A stretch of 64,000 bases of DNA from an uncultured Aquimarina sp. GTDB lineage: Bacteria > Bacteroidota > Bacteroidia > Flavobacteriales > Flavobacteriaceae. The translations under genes and the position numbers were made by a program. Positions 51,113 through 60,814 of this stretch are shown in pieces (the first letter of the stretch is position 1; the number at the start of each line of letters is the position of its first letter). The notes beneath the pieces were generated by a model. The model had not been told where the DNA came from. It did no database searches and worked only from the letters and a program-made list of their open reading frames with translations. The DNA lies in NCBI GenBank assembly GCA_947493035.1, contig CANLOW010000008.1, positions 1 to 64,000 on the forward strand, read 5' to 3'.

Positions 51113-51120
51113 TATTTTTG
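51113..51120 (+). promoter_or_regulatory. Putative -7 box TATTTTTG of the tRNA-Leu promoter
   Basis: TAnnTTTG match 13 nt upstream of the tRNA, with TTG at 51092-51094 (18-nt spacer). Confidence 0.6.
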
Positions 51121-51133
51121 CCGTCCGATTGAA

Positions 51134-51215
51134 GCTCAAGTGGTGGAACTGGTAGACACGTTGGATTCAAAATCCAATGCTTTCGGGCGTGCGGGTTCGA
51201 TTCCCGCCTTGAGTA
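51134..51215 (+). tRNA. tRNA-Leu (anticodon CAA)
   Basis: Acceptor GCTCAAG/CTTGAGT, anticodon stem-loop TTGGA-TTCAAAA-TCCAA, T arm GCGGGTTCGATTCCCGC, long variable arm. Confidence 0.95.
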
Positions 51216-51338
51216 CTAAAAGTCTAGTAATTTGTTTTACTAGGCTTTTCTTTTTTTATGGGTCAAGCGTAAAAGTTGTGGAGTGTTAGAAATCACTTTG
51301 TTTTGAAAATATTGAAATAATTTTCATGTTAACTTTTG

Positions 51339-51430
51339 TCATCCCGCACCTGATGCGGGATCTCATAAAGGATATTTACATAATCTTATTGACATATTTG
51401 ATGAGATTCCTTTCTGAGAAGGAATGACGA
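51339..51430. repeat. Composite inverted-repeat intergenic element (GTCATCCCGCACCTGATGCGGGATCTCAT .. ATGAGATTCC..GGAATGACG)
   Basis: Outer arms GTCATCC/GGAATGAC-like and ATCTCAT/ATGAGAT, each end holding its own hairpin. Confidence 0.65.
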
Positions 51431-51509
51431 TTGGTTTGTCCCGCAATTTTTCAGTTTGATCCCTTCTTTTTATTGAGATTATATTTTTTTGTGATTATTT
51501 AGAATAAAA

Positions 51510-51544
51510 AAAAGGCGGCAATTCATAAAGAATTGTCGCCTTTT
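51510..51544. terminator. Terminator hairpin
   Basis: AAAAGGCGGCAATTC / ATAAA / GAATTGTCGCCTTTT. Confidence 0.85.
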
Positions 51545-51565
51545 CTTATTTTAGAAAAAGATTGC

Positions 51566-52342
51566 TTACAGCTTAGCAAACATCTTTTGCATTTTTACGC
51601 TTTCTTCTTCAGCTAATTCAAAATCAACTAAAATACGTCCACTGTGTTCGTCAGTGATAATTTTTTTACGACCAGCAATTTCCATTTGAATTTGTGGTGG
51701 AATAGTGAAATAAGAACCTGCAGAAGCACCTCTTTCGATAGGTACAACGGCTAATCCGTTCTTTACATTATTTCGGATACGTTTGTATGCTTTAACTAAG
51801 CGTTCGTCAATCTTATTGGCGAACTCATCTGATTTTTTGAATAATGCTTCTTCTTCTTTTTGAGTCTCGGCAAGAATATCGTTAAGTTCACTTTTTTTGT
51901 GATCTAAGTGAGTTGAACGAGAATTGATTTTTTCTTCAGTCTGTTCAATGATCTCTTTCTTTTGAGCGATCTTAACTTTAAATTCCTTGATATGCTTGTC
52001 TGAAAGTTCGATCTCTAATTCTTGAAATTCCATCTCTTTACTTAAAGAGTTGAATTCGCGATTGTTTCGAACATTCTTCTGTTGCTCTTTATATTTAGCA
52101 ATTAACTCTTTAGACTCTTCAATGGCTATTTTCTTTCCTTTGATTCCTGAATCTAATTCGTCAACTTCAGACTTTAATTTTTCTAATCTTTTATTCAGAC
52201 CTTCTACCTCATCTTCCAAGTCTTCAACCTCTAAAGGAAGTTCTCCGCGGATTGATGTAATTTCGTCAATACGTGAGTCTATAAGTTGTAGGTCGTAAAG
52301 GGCTCTCAACTTTTCTTCTACAGTAACTTCTTTTGTAGCCAT
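51566..52342 (-). CDS. Coiled-coil C4-type zinc-ribbon (CdsZ/DUF164-like) protein
   Basis: Long coiled coil and C-terminal VPIERGASAGSYFTIPPQIQMEIAGRKKIITDEHSGRILVD; zinc-ribbon cysteines not visible. Confidence 0.8.
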   Translation of the reverse strand: MATKEVTVEEKLRALYDLQLIDSRIDEITSIRGELPLEVEDLEDEVEGLNKRLEKLKSEVDELDSGIKGKKIAIEESKELIAKYKEQQKNVRNNREFNSLSKEMEFQELEIELSDKHIKEFKVKIAQKKEIIEQTEEKINSRSTHLDHKKSELNDILAETQKEEEALFKKSDEFANKIDERLVKAYKRIRNNVKNGLAVVPIERGASAGSYFTIPPQIQMEIAGRKKIITDEHSGRILVDFELAEEESVKMQKMFAKL

Positions 52343-52345
52343 AAA

Positions 52346-53482
52346 TTAAAAATACTTAATCGGATTGGTGTCTATACTTGATATCAAAACGTTGCCTAAA
52401 TTATAGGCAGGTGCAAAATTACTGATTTTTTTCGTAAGTATGGAATGAATTAATTGTTTTGTATAGCTTTCTGATTCATAATGCCCAATATCAGCAATGA
52501 TTAGTTGATTTTCTGCTTGATAAAATTCGTGATATTTAAGATCACCTGTTAGAAATAAGTCAGCCCCAGCAGCTTTAGCAGCTCCTATTGCAAAAGCGCC
52601 ACTTCCTCCTAACACAGCGATTTTATTCACTTTTTTTCCTGTAAAGGCACTATGTCTAATGCCTTTGGCGTTAAATGTTCTTTTTGCAAGTTGCAAAGCT
52701 TGTTCTTCAGAAATGACTTCAGGTAATTTACCAATCATTCCAAGTCCAATTTTCTGATTGGTGTTCTCTAATATGTTGATTTCGTATGCAACTTCTTCAT
52801 ATGGATGGTTAGCTATTAAAGTGCTAATGACTTTCCCTTTTAAATGTGATGCAAATGTCATTTGTAATTGCACTTCAGGTTCTTGATGAAATACCCCTTT
52901 TTGTCCAATAGTAGGGGACGAAAGTTCATTTCCTTCATAAGATCCAGTACCATTATTAGTGAAACTGCATTTTTCATAATTTCCAATGGCACCAGCCCCA
53001 ATAACAAATAAAGCGTCACGTACTTTTTCTAAATGTTTATTAGGTACATAAGTATTCAGTTTGTAAATAGTTTCTTTTTTAGGAAGTAAGATTTTACGAT
53101 TGGTAAGTCCTAGTTGTTCACACATCATATCATTAATTCCTTGCCAATGATTATCCAAAGCGGTGTGCATGCTGTAAATAGCAATATTATGTTGAATGGC
53201 TTTGATAATCACACGCTCGACATAATCTTTACCTGTAATTTTTTTCAAGCCTTTAAAGACAATAGGGTGAAAGGTGAAAATAAGATTACAGCCCAATTCA
53301 ATAGCTTCATCCATGACTGCTTCTAGACAATCATGAGTAATTAGCACCTTGGTCACTGCTATAGAAGCATCTCCAACCAAAAGTCCAATATTATCAAAAC
53401 CTTCGGCGTATTGAATAGGAACTTCGCTTTCAAAAGCTTTTATGATATCTTTTATCTTCATTGTTTCTGTATTTGTAATCAA
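52346..53482 (-). CDS. Nif3-like dinuclear metal center protein
   Basis: YAEGFDNIGLLVG, ITHDCLEAVMDEA, TFHPIVFKGLKKI, GDLKYHEFYQA. Confidence 0.93.
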   Translation of the reverse strand: MITNTETMKIKDIIKAFESEVPIQYAEGFDNIGLLVGDASIAVTKVLITHDCLEAVMDEAIELGCNLIFTFHPIVFKGLKKITGKDYVERVIIKAIQHNIAIYSMHTALDNHWQGINDMMCEQLGLTNRKILLPKKETIYKLNTYVPNKHLEKVRDALFVIGAGAIGNYEKCSFTNNGTGSYEGNELSSPTIGQKGVFHQEPEVQLQMTFASHLKGKVISTLIANHPYEEVAYEINILENTNQKIGLGMIGKLPEVISEEQALQLAKRTFNAKGIRHSAFTGKKVNKIAVLGGSGAFAIGAAKAAGADLFLTGDLKYHEFYQAENQLIIADIGHYESESYTKQLIHSILTKKISNFAPAYNLGNVLISSIDTNPIKYF

Positions 53483-53611
53483 TTGTCATTCCTCACTATA
53501 TATTATGAGATCGCTTTTTTCTAAGATATGACAAACCTTAATTCAAAAGTATAACCAAAATAACTAAACAACTAAACAACTTAATAGCAACAAAAAATTA
53601 TTTTTGTCACT

Positions 53612-54625
53612 ATGAAGTTATCAAGGCCTTGGTTACTCCCTTTTGTACCATTTTATTATTTGGGAAGTTTATTTGTGAAAAAAATGTACGACTGGGGCAT
53701 TTGGAAGAGTATAACTTATGACTTCCCTGTAATTACTATTGGAAATATAAGTGTAGGAGGAACAGGTAAATCTCCTTTTGTAGCGTACCTTTTAAAACAC
53801 TTTTCTTCAAAGTATGTATTGGCTACCTTGAGTCGTGGATATGGAAGAACAACCAAGGATTTTCAGTTATTAAATGAAACGAATACCGCAAGTGAGGTAG
53901 GGGACGAGCCACTGCAGTTTAAAATTAACTTTCCTAATGTTTCAATAGCTGTTGACGCTGATCGACGAAATGGAATAACTCAGTTAAAAAAACTCAAGCC
54001 TACTATTGAGGGTATTATTTTAGATGATGCTTTTCAGCATCGAAAAGTGAAAGGAGGGCTGCAGATCGTTTTGACTCCCTATTATAAATTGTATGCCGAA
54101 GATTTTAGTTTGCCAGCAGGAGATCTTAGAGAACCTAAATCAGCAGCTAATCGAGCTGACATAATCGTAGTCACTAAATGTCCATTAGATATACCTAAAG
54201 AGGAGCGAAAGGAGATTCAGTATAAATTAAATTTAGCTTCACACCAACAATTGTTTTTTGTTGGAATTCGATATTCTGAATTTGTGAAAAGTGTTACGGA
54301 ACAGCTGTCCTTTTTAGAATTCAATAAAGAACCGTTTACATTAGTTACAGGTATTGCTAACCCAAAGCCCTTAGTGGATTTTTTAAATAAGAAAAGAGCA
54401 GATTTTAAGCATGAGAATTTTAAAGATCACCATAATTTTACTGAAGAAGAATTACATAAGTTAGCATCTTATGATAAGATATTAACGACAGAAAAAGATT
54501 TTATGCGTTTAAAGAGTGAAACGCGTTTGAGTAATAAGTTATTTTATCTTCCTATTGAGATTTCTTTTTTAGAAGATGAATCTATTTTTTTAAGTAGAAT
54601 AGCTGCTTTTTTGAAGTCTACTTAA
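53612..54625 (+). CDS. lpxK: Tetraacyldisaccharide 4'-kinase LpxK
   Basis: VITIGNISVGGTGKSPFVAYL, LSRGYGR, LDDAFQHRKV. Confidence 0.96.
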   Translation: MKLSRPWLLPFVPFYYLGSLFVKKMYDWGIWKSITYDFPVITIGNISVGGTGKSPFVAYLLKHFSSKYVLATLSRGYGRTTKDFQLLNETNTASEVGDEPLQFKINFPNVSIAVDADRRNGITQLKKLKPTIEGIILDDAFQHRKVKGGLQIVLTPYYKLYAEDFSLPAGDLREPKSAANRADIIVVTKCPLDIPKEERKEIQYKLNLASHQQLFFVGIRYSEFVKSVTEQLSFLEFNKEPFTLVTGIANPKPLVDFLNKKRADFKHENFKDHHNFTEEELHKLASYDKILTTEKDFMRLKSETRLSNKLFYLPIEISFLEDESIFLSRIAAFLKST

Positions 54626-54644
54626 AATATTAAAAAAAAAAAGA

Positions 54645-54671
54645 CCGTCAAGAAAATCTATTTCTTGACGG
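54645..54671. terminator. Bidirectional terminator
   Basis: CCGTCAAGAAA / TTTCTTGACGG flanked by A-run. Confidence 0.85.
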
Positions 54672-54692
54672 CATCTCTCTATATAGTAAGTT

Positions 54693-55643
54693 TTACCTTC
54701 TTGTATAACTTCTATTGTTATTACCTGAAGTTCTTGTGTATTGTTTAGAAGAATTAGTAGTTTTTCTAGCATTAGAACTATAACTTCTATTAGGCTTTAC
54801 ATCGTTTTTACGATAAACATACTTTCTGCTAGAATTATTATTGTTGTTGTTATACGTTCTTCTAGGCTCATACGTTCTGTTCGATGTGTTTCTAGAAGTA
54901 TATACTCTTCGATTAGTGGTGTTATCTCTAGTGATTACTTTTTTTCTAGGTGTTGATACCACTCGATTATTATACCTTCTAGGGGTTGTTACCACAGTTC
55001 TGCTATTTACATATTGTCCAGGTCTATAGTAGGTTCTCGTTTTATATGGTCTATGATAATAGTTGTTATTATAGTTTCTACGGTATGTTATATAATCACA
55101 ACGGTTTGGAGTATAGTGCCTTCTATAAGGTCTAGCATAAACTATACAGTGGTTTGTTGGAGGCACACGATAGTAGCGGTGATGGGGGCGAAATGCATAA
55201 TCGATATTATAATTATTCACGAAACCGCTACAGTGTGCAACATATCCATTGTTGTAAGTAATATGTAGATTTCCAATACCTGAAACCAATCCGGCATGAT
55301 TGTAATATAAATGTACATTACCGATACGTCTTACCTTTCCATAGTAATTATAGTCTATAGTCGTGTTTTCTATCTGTACAACAGCTCCATAGTCATCATA
55401 TTGAACAAAAGCATCGTAATTATGCCCTGTATTGAAGCTGAAATTAATATTTCTTGTATTAATGCTTACATGTCCATAGTTTCTCACAGGATTTATAATG
55501 TTGAAATCTAATTGACCGTCTTTAAATACAGCAAATTCAATTCCATTTTCCAAGAATACAAATGGTTTATTGTAATTGTCATATGCACTAGCTGAAAAGC
55601 TCATCAGCAAAAAGCTGGTAAATAAAAAAATGACCTTTTTCAT
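54693..55643 (-). CDS. Secreted protein with highly basic Tyr/Arg/Asn-rich low-complexity C-terminal half
   Basis: Signal peptide MKKVIFLFTSFLLMSFSASA; C-terminal ~140 aa dominated by Y, R, N, T. Confidence 0.65.
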   Translation of the reverse strand: MKKVIFLFTSFLLMSFSASAYDNYNKPFVFLENGIEFAVFKDGQLDFNIINPVRNYGHVSINTRNINFSFNTGHNYDAFVQYDDYGAVVQIENTTIDYNYYGKVRRIGNVHLYYNHAGLVSGIGNLHITYNNGYVAHCSGFVNNYNIDYAFRPHHRYYRVPPTNHCIVYARPYRRHYTPNRCDYITYRRNYNNNYYHRPYKTRTYYRPGQYVNSRTVVTTPRRYNNRVVSTPRKKVITRDNTTNRRVYTSRNTSNRTYEPRRTYNNNNNNSSRKYVYRKNDVKPNRSYSSNARKTTNSSKQYTRTSGNNNRSYTRR

Positions 55644-55880
55644 AATCTTGAGTTTTAGTGAGACTTTGTTTCATTTATTGAAACCGAACACTATAACGTT
55701 TTCAAAGAGCGTGCCAAAATTTTTAGAATACAGAGTATAAAGTATTAACTAGATAGATTAATTACTCTTAAAAACTTAAGGAATAAAAGGTTAGTATTGT
55801 TGGGTGAGTGAAATTTATTACAAGTAAATACAAGTCTTAATACTCATTACTGAGTGCTTTATACTGAGGACTCAGGCTAC

Positions 55881-57365
55881 TCAATCAAAATTATTTCGAT
55901 CAGAAAATGTGTGCGCTTTTAGAATACGATAACTTTCTCGTAGCACATCAGGATCTTTTTTCATGTCCCAAAGTACATCACTAGCAAGCTTTCGGGTTTT
56001 CTTTTCTTCAACGATTGGAAAAGGGTAATCGATACCAATAGTTACACCACAAAATTGTTGTTCCATAGGAGGCATTAGATGTGGTTCGTGAATGTAACTA
56101 ATAGGAATGTTTATTAATTCAGGAACCCATTTTTTAATGAACGCACCTTCGGGGTCATGTGCTTTGCTATTTTTTGCAGGATTGTAAATACGAAGCATAT
56201 TGATACCTGTTTCACCAGCTTGCATTTGTAGTTGTGGAAAATGAATGCCAGGTTCAAAATCTAAAAACTGCCTTGAAAGATGTTTACTCGAATTTTGCCA
56301 AGGTTGCCATAAATTGTGAGTATAAAAAGAAACTAATAAAGCTCGCATTCTAAAATTAAGATACCCCGTTTCATTTAAACAACGCATGCAAGCATCGACT
56401 AATGGAAATCCTGTTTCCCCTTTTACCCAAGCTTCATGATACTGTTCGCTGATTTTCTTTTTCAATTTATGAAAACCTTTATTGATGCTTTCATATTCCA
56501 TACTGCATTCCATTTCAAATTTTTGAATGAAATGCCCTTGCCATCGTAACCTAGAAGTAAAACCATCGATATTTTTTTTCCCTATAGCATCTTGTCTAAA
56601 AGTTTTCGCGTATTGCCATACTTGCCGAATAGATAAACATCCCCAAGCTAAGTATGGGGAAAGTCGGCTACAGCTTTTTCTTCCTAATTCGGGTTTCGAA
56701 ATAAGGCTATTATATGATTTATAGCGACCTCCTTCGAAAAAAGATTGTAAATACTTTATGGCAACTGAAGTTCCTCCTTTTTGAAAAGCGGTAGTCTTTG
56801 GAGTAGATAAGTTTTCTGGGTGAAATGCATCTTCTACAGTAGATAACATATCTAGAGTAATAAAGCTAGCGGTAGCTAAATTTGAGTTCTCTTGTGGTTG
56901 CATCATATAATACTCCCATTTTTCTTTCCATTGCGCTCTATTTTTTAATCCTCGCAAAATACCATTGATTGAAAATTCTGACCAATGAATCAAATTGTTT
57001 TTACAAAAGCGTTTAATTACTTTATCGCGTTCGAATGTTAGTTTGATACCTGTTTCTTGGTGCGAAAAAATATGCTTTATCGTCCAAAACTGCTGTAACT
57101 TGTTAAGGGTATGAATCACTTCACCTTTATCAGCTAGCACTTTTGTGTTATATGGCATTAGCTGTGTATTCATATCTCGAATGGACTCCTTTATGAAATT
57201 CCAATGCCGAGTGCTATAATGGGGATCTTCGATAAGTGACTTTTCGAATACAAACAATAATAGTGTTGGTAGGCCATTGTCTAATGCGTGTTTTAAGGGA
57301 GCGTGATCGTGGAGACGAAAATCTCTTTTTAGCCAAACGATATTTATTGCAGGTTTTTGATTCAT
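55881..57365 (-). CDS. Cryptochrome/photolyase-family FAD-binding protein
   Basis: NIVWLKRDFRLHDHAPLKHAL; C-terminal FAD domain GETGFPLVDACMRCLNETGYLNFRMR..INMLRIYNP. Confidence 0.9.
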   Translation of the reverse strand: MNQKPAINIVWLKRDFRLHDHAPLKHALDNGLPTLLLFVFEKSLIEDPHYSTRHWNFIKESIRDMNTQLMPYNTKVLADKGEVIHTLNKLQQFWTIKHIFSHQETGIKLTFERDKVIKRFCKNNLIHWSEFSINGILRGLKNRAQWKEKWEYYMMQPQENSNLATASFITLDMLSTVEDAFHPENLSTPKTTAFQKGGTSVAIKYLQSFFEGGRYKSYNSLISKPELGRKSCSRLSPYLAWGCLSIRQVWQYAKTFRQDAIGKKNIDGFTSRLRWQGHFIQKFEMECSMEYESINKGFHKLKKKISEQYHEAWVKGETGFPLVDACMRCLNETGYLNFRMRALLVSFYTHNLWQPWQNSSKHLSRQFLDFEPGIHFPQLQMQAGETGINMLRIYNPAKNSKAHDPEGAFIKKWVPELINIPISYIHEPHLMPPMEQQFCGVTIGIDYPFPIVEEKKTRKLASDVLWDMKKDPDVLRESYRILKAHTFSDRNNFD

Positions 57366-57427
57366 TTATTTACGTTCTTATCAAGTAAACAGCCTGGAGT
57401 TTTTTTAATACTATTGATTATTACATT

Positions 57428-58963
57428 TTAGTATTTCTCAGGGTGGCTAATGATATCATTTGCTCTTTTTCTGTAATTCATTAAAGTTTCTCGATCCATT
57501 TTATCAAGCAAACGATACATCATACTCATGCGGTTATTTCCTTGTAGTAATGTTCTCTTTTCATCTAAAAAGTTCCAGTATAATGCATTGAAAGGGCATG
57601 AGTCTTCTCCTGTTTTCTTGGAGACTTTATAGAAACAGCCTTTACAATAATTACTCATTTTGTTAATATAGCTGCCACTAGAAACATAAGGTTTTGTAGC
57701 TACTAGACCACCGTCAGCAAATTGACTCATTCCACGAGTATTGGTAATTTCTACCCACTCGATCGCATCTGCATATATACCCAAATACCATTTATCGACT
57801 TCGTCGGGATGTGTCATGGTTAGCAGTGCGTAATTACCAGTAATCATTAATCGTTGAATGTGGTGTGCGTACCCTAATTGTAAACTTTGTCCGATCGCTT
57901 TTTTAAGACAATTCATTTTAGTATTGCCTGTCCAATAAAATTCAGGAAGCGGATTTGTATTATTGAGTTTGTTTAACTTTTTATATTCTGGCATTTTTAG
58001 CCAGTACATTCCTCTCATGTATTCACGCCAGCCTATAATTTGTCTCACGAAACCTTCTACTTGGGCAATATCAATATCATTTTTATGATCACGCCAATAA
58101 GAAATTACTTTCTCTACTACTTCTTGAGGAGTCACCATTTTGCTATTCATGGCAAAAGACAAATTGCTATGAAATAAATAAGCTTCATCAGTATGCATGG
58201 CATCTTGATAAGTTCCAAAATGTATTAATAAGTGTTTGCAGAAATAGTCTAAAATACCTAAACATTCTTGTCTAGAGGTTGGCCAAGTGAATTGTTTTGG
58301 GTGTATTTTACCAATAGTTTTAATGTTTTCTTTTTCGAGTAAAGAGGTAATTGTAGTTACATCTTTTATAAAATCTTTTTTAGGGGGAATAAAATCATCC
58401 CCTTTCCACTTATTTCGATTACTATGGTCAAAATTCCACTTGCCTCCTTCAGGGTCTTTTTTATTTAACATCATGATGTCATATCGTTTACGCATGTAAC
58501 GATAGAAGTATTCCATGGTGAATTGTTTTTTGCCTTCAAAAAAGAGTTTCATATCTTCTCTGGAAGTCATAAAATGTTCAGTATCGAATTGTGTTGATGG
58601 AATTTTGATGTCTTTGCAAAATTCTTTCAACTGATGATCCAAGCGATATTCGTCAGGAAGTTGATATTCAAATTTTTTAATCTTATGTTTTTGAATTAAG
58701 TCTAATAAGTTAAAAGGCAAAACACCAGAGTTTTCCTTTGTGTCAAGTTGATAATATATAATGTTATGTCCCTTTTCTTTTAAAGATGTGGCAAAGGAAC
58801 GCATACTTAAAAAGAAAGCAACAATCTTTTGAATATGATGTGTCACATAGTTAGTTTCCTGGCGCATTTCAGCCATAAAGTAAATAGTATTATCATCTAC
58901 TTCGCGAAACCATGAATGTTGACTGTTGAGTTGATCTCCTAGTATAAGTCTTAGTTTTTTCAT
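57428..58963 (-). CDS. Iron-sulfur (6-4) photolyase/CryPro-like (PhrB-type) protein
   Basis: LRLILGDQLNSQHSWF; GWREYMRGMYW; ALLTMTHPDEVDKWYLGIYADAIEWVEITNTRGMSQFADGG; YCKGCFYKVSKKTGEDSCPFNALYW cysteines. Confidence 0.93.
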   Translation of the reverse strand: MKKLRLILGDQLNSQHSWFREVDDNTIYFMAEMRQETNYVTHHIQKIVAFFLSMRSFATSLKEKGHNIIYYQLDTKENSGVLPFNLLDLIQKHKIKKFEYQLPDEYRLDHQLKEFCKDIKIPSTQFDTEHFMTSREDMKLFFEGKKQFTMEYFYRYMRKRYDIMMLNKKDPEGGKWNFDHSNRNKWKGDDFIPPKKDFIKDVTTITSLLEKENIKTIGKIHPKQFTWPTSRQECLGILDYFCKHLLIHFGTYQDAMHTDEAYLFHSNLSFAMNSKMVTPQEVVEKVISYWRDHKNDIDIAQVEGFVRQIIGWREYMRGMYWLKMPEYKKLNKLNNTNPLPEFYWTGNTKMNCLKKAIGQSLQLGYAHHIQRLMITGNYALLTMTHPDEVDKWYLGIYADAIEWVEITNTRGMSQFADGGLVATKPYVSSGSYINKMSNYCKGCFYKVSKKTGEDSCPFNALYWNFLDEKRTLLQGNNRMSMMYRLLDKMDRETLMNYRKRANDIISHPEKY

Positions 58964-59051
58964 TTTTATTAAGATTTCGTCATGATCAATTTGTTCTTAG
59001 CAATTCATTCATTGTGGAGATTCTGAACCAAGTTTAGGATAACGTAATAAT

Positions 59052-60341
59052 TTAAAATAACGTAGGCTGTAACCACATGCGCTGAAATTTTCCTTGTGGG
59101 TCGTATCGTTCTGCTTGAAGATCTACATTAAATTTTCTGTCACGACGGTCGTTTCCTACACCAGCGACATACATCCAATTACCATAGTTGCTGTGAACAT
59201 CATAATCTAGTAGCATACTTTCAAAATATGCTGCTCCAATGCGCCAGTCGAGCTCCAATTCTTTTGCGAAATATGAAGCGACATTTTGCCTTCCACGATT
59301 ACTCATCCACCCTGTTTCTTTTAATTCAATCATATTAGCATCTACAAAAGGTTTTCCTGTTTCTCCATTAACCCATTGTTGGACTAGGTTCTTATCTCTA
59401 GACCAATTATATTGTTTGTTTAGAATACCTTTTAGTTTAAAAATTTGATCACCATGTTTTAGTGATATGTACTTGAAGTAATCGCGCCAGATTAATTCGA
59501 AAATCAACCAATAGGTAGAATCGTTTTTTGTGATCTCTTTTTCGTAACGCTTTACCTCATGGTATATGCTTCTTGCTGATATGGTACCATTAGCTAACCA
59601 AGGTGAAAATTTTGAGCTGTAATTTTTACCTAGTAAACCATTTCTTGTTTTTTTATAGAAAGACAGTTTTTTGGTCTTCCAGAAATAGTCTTCCAGTCTA
59701 GTCCAAACTTCTTCTTCACCACCTTTGAATGGGAAAGCTGTATCTACTGGAGTTTCAAAATCCTTAAATCCTAAATCTATTAAAGAAGGTATTTTAGTAG
59801 TGTTCTTAATAAAGTCTTGCGAATAATTGAAATCAATAGTTGTTGTCTCTCTTACAGTGATGTATTTTTCTAGTTTTTTTCTGAAAACAGTAAAAATTTC
59901 AGGTGTTTTTGATATCTCAAAATTAATATCGTCAGGGTGAAATAAGAATTGATCGTAATTGGTTTGCCATTTTACATTGTCAGGAAGTTTCTCTCTAATT
60001 CCTTCTTCAATGTGTTTTTCTTCAGAAGTCCATTCTTTTTGACTAAAGATGGACTGAATTTCATAATCCAATACTATTCTAGGAATTATATTTTCGGGTT
60101 TTTCTAGATAAATGAAAAGTGGAATGTTGTATTTGGCTAAATTTTCTTTGAGTTGAAAAATAGACGCTATCAAAAATTGAGTGCGATACTTTTCTGTTTT
60201 TTTAAACCCAAACGCTGTTTCCTCAAAATGCCTAGGGTCGAAGCAAAATAGTCCGATGATTTGGGTGTCATTTTTTGAAGCATTGTATAAAGAAATATTG
60301 TCTTCAACTCTTAAGTCATTTCGAAACCAAACTAAATTCAT
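59052..60341 (-). CDS. DASH-family cryptochrome
   Basis: MNLVWFRNDLRVEDN; ELIWRDYFKYISLKHGD; GNDRRDRKFNVDLQAERYDPQGKFQRMW. Confidence 0.93.
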   Translation of the reverse strand: MNLVWFRNDLRVEDNISLYNASKNDTQIIGLFCFDPRHFEETAFGFKKTEKYRTQFLIASIFQLKENLAKYNIPLFIYLEKPENIIPRIVLDYEIQSIFSQKEWTSEEKHIEEGIREKLPDNVKWQTNYDQFLFHPDDINFEISKTPEIFTVFRKKLEKYITVRETTTIDFNYSQDFIKNTTKIPSLIDLGFKDFETPVDTAFPFKGGEEEVWTRLEDYFWKTKKLSFYKKTRNGLLGKNYSSKFSPWLANGTISARSIYHEVKRYEKEITKNDSTYWLIFELIWRDYFKYISLKHGDQIFKLKGILNKQYNWSRDKNLVQQWVNGETGKPFVDANMIELKETGWMSNRGRQNVASYFAKELELDWRIGAAYFESMLLDYDVHSNYGNWMYVAGVGNDRRDRKFNVDLQAERYDPQGKFQRMWLQPTLF

Positions 60342-60387
60342 ACGTTAATTTTTTATTAGGTATTATGACTTGAAGTCTAATAACCAG

Positions 60388-60528
60388 TTAACTATTAACT
60401 GGTTTATTTCTTCTACAATGCTCACTACAATATTTCACATCGTTCCAAACGCGTTCCCATTTCTTTCTCCAATTGAAAGGGCGTTTACAAACAATACATG
60501 TTTTTTGAGGTAAATGTTGTTTTTTCAT
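60388..60528 (-). CDS. DUF2256-like small zinc-finger protein
   Basis: [42 protein letters not shown]; start revised to 60528. Confidence 0.85.
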   Translation of the reverse strand: MKKQHLPQKTCIVCKRPFNWRKKWERVWNDVKYCSEHCRRNKPVNS

Positions 60529-60814
60529 TTGTTTATCAAATTTCACATATAGATAAACAAAAAAGAAAATCTTTAACTTTTTTAACAAGAGGTTAAGTAT
60601 TGAAATAATAAGATTACATATTGTTGAAAATAAAGTGTTTAGGGTTATTTGGTTTTGAGTGGGTTAGATCATTACTTTTTGATGGCTCTTGAGATAGCTT
60701 TGCAATAAAATATTTCAAAATTTATGAGAAAATAATACGTCTGGCTAACGGGTTTCCATAAATTTAATACAATCAATATATAAGGTTTTAGTAGAGAAGA
60801 AATTTTGAATAAAT

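Noticed and set aside
51077-51289. Plus-strand 70 aa ORF
   Set aside because: Spans tRNA-Leu; not a credible protein.
54741-55511. Several plus-strand ORFs opposite the secreted basic protein
   Set aside because: Ile/Val/Ser-rich shadow frames created by the antisense low-complexity coding sequence; no recognisable domains.
55720-55880. Short AT-rich repeats (GTATAAAGTATT, CTTTATACTGAGGACTCAGG) as a mobile element
   Set aside because: Resembles dispersed intergenic debris; no clear boundaries or inverted termini.
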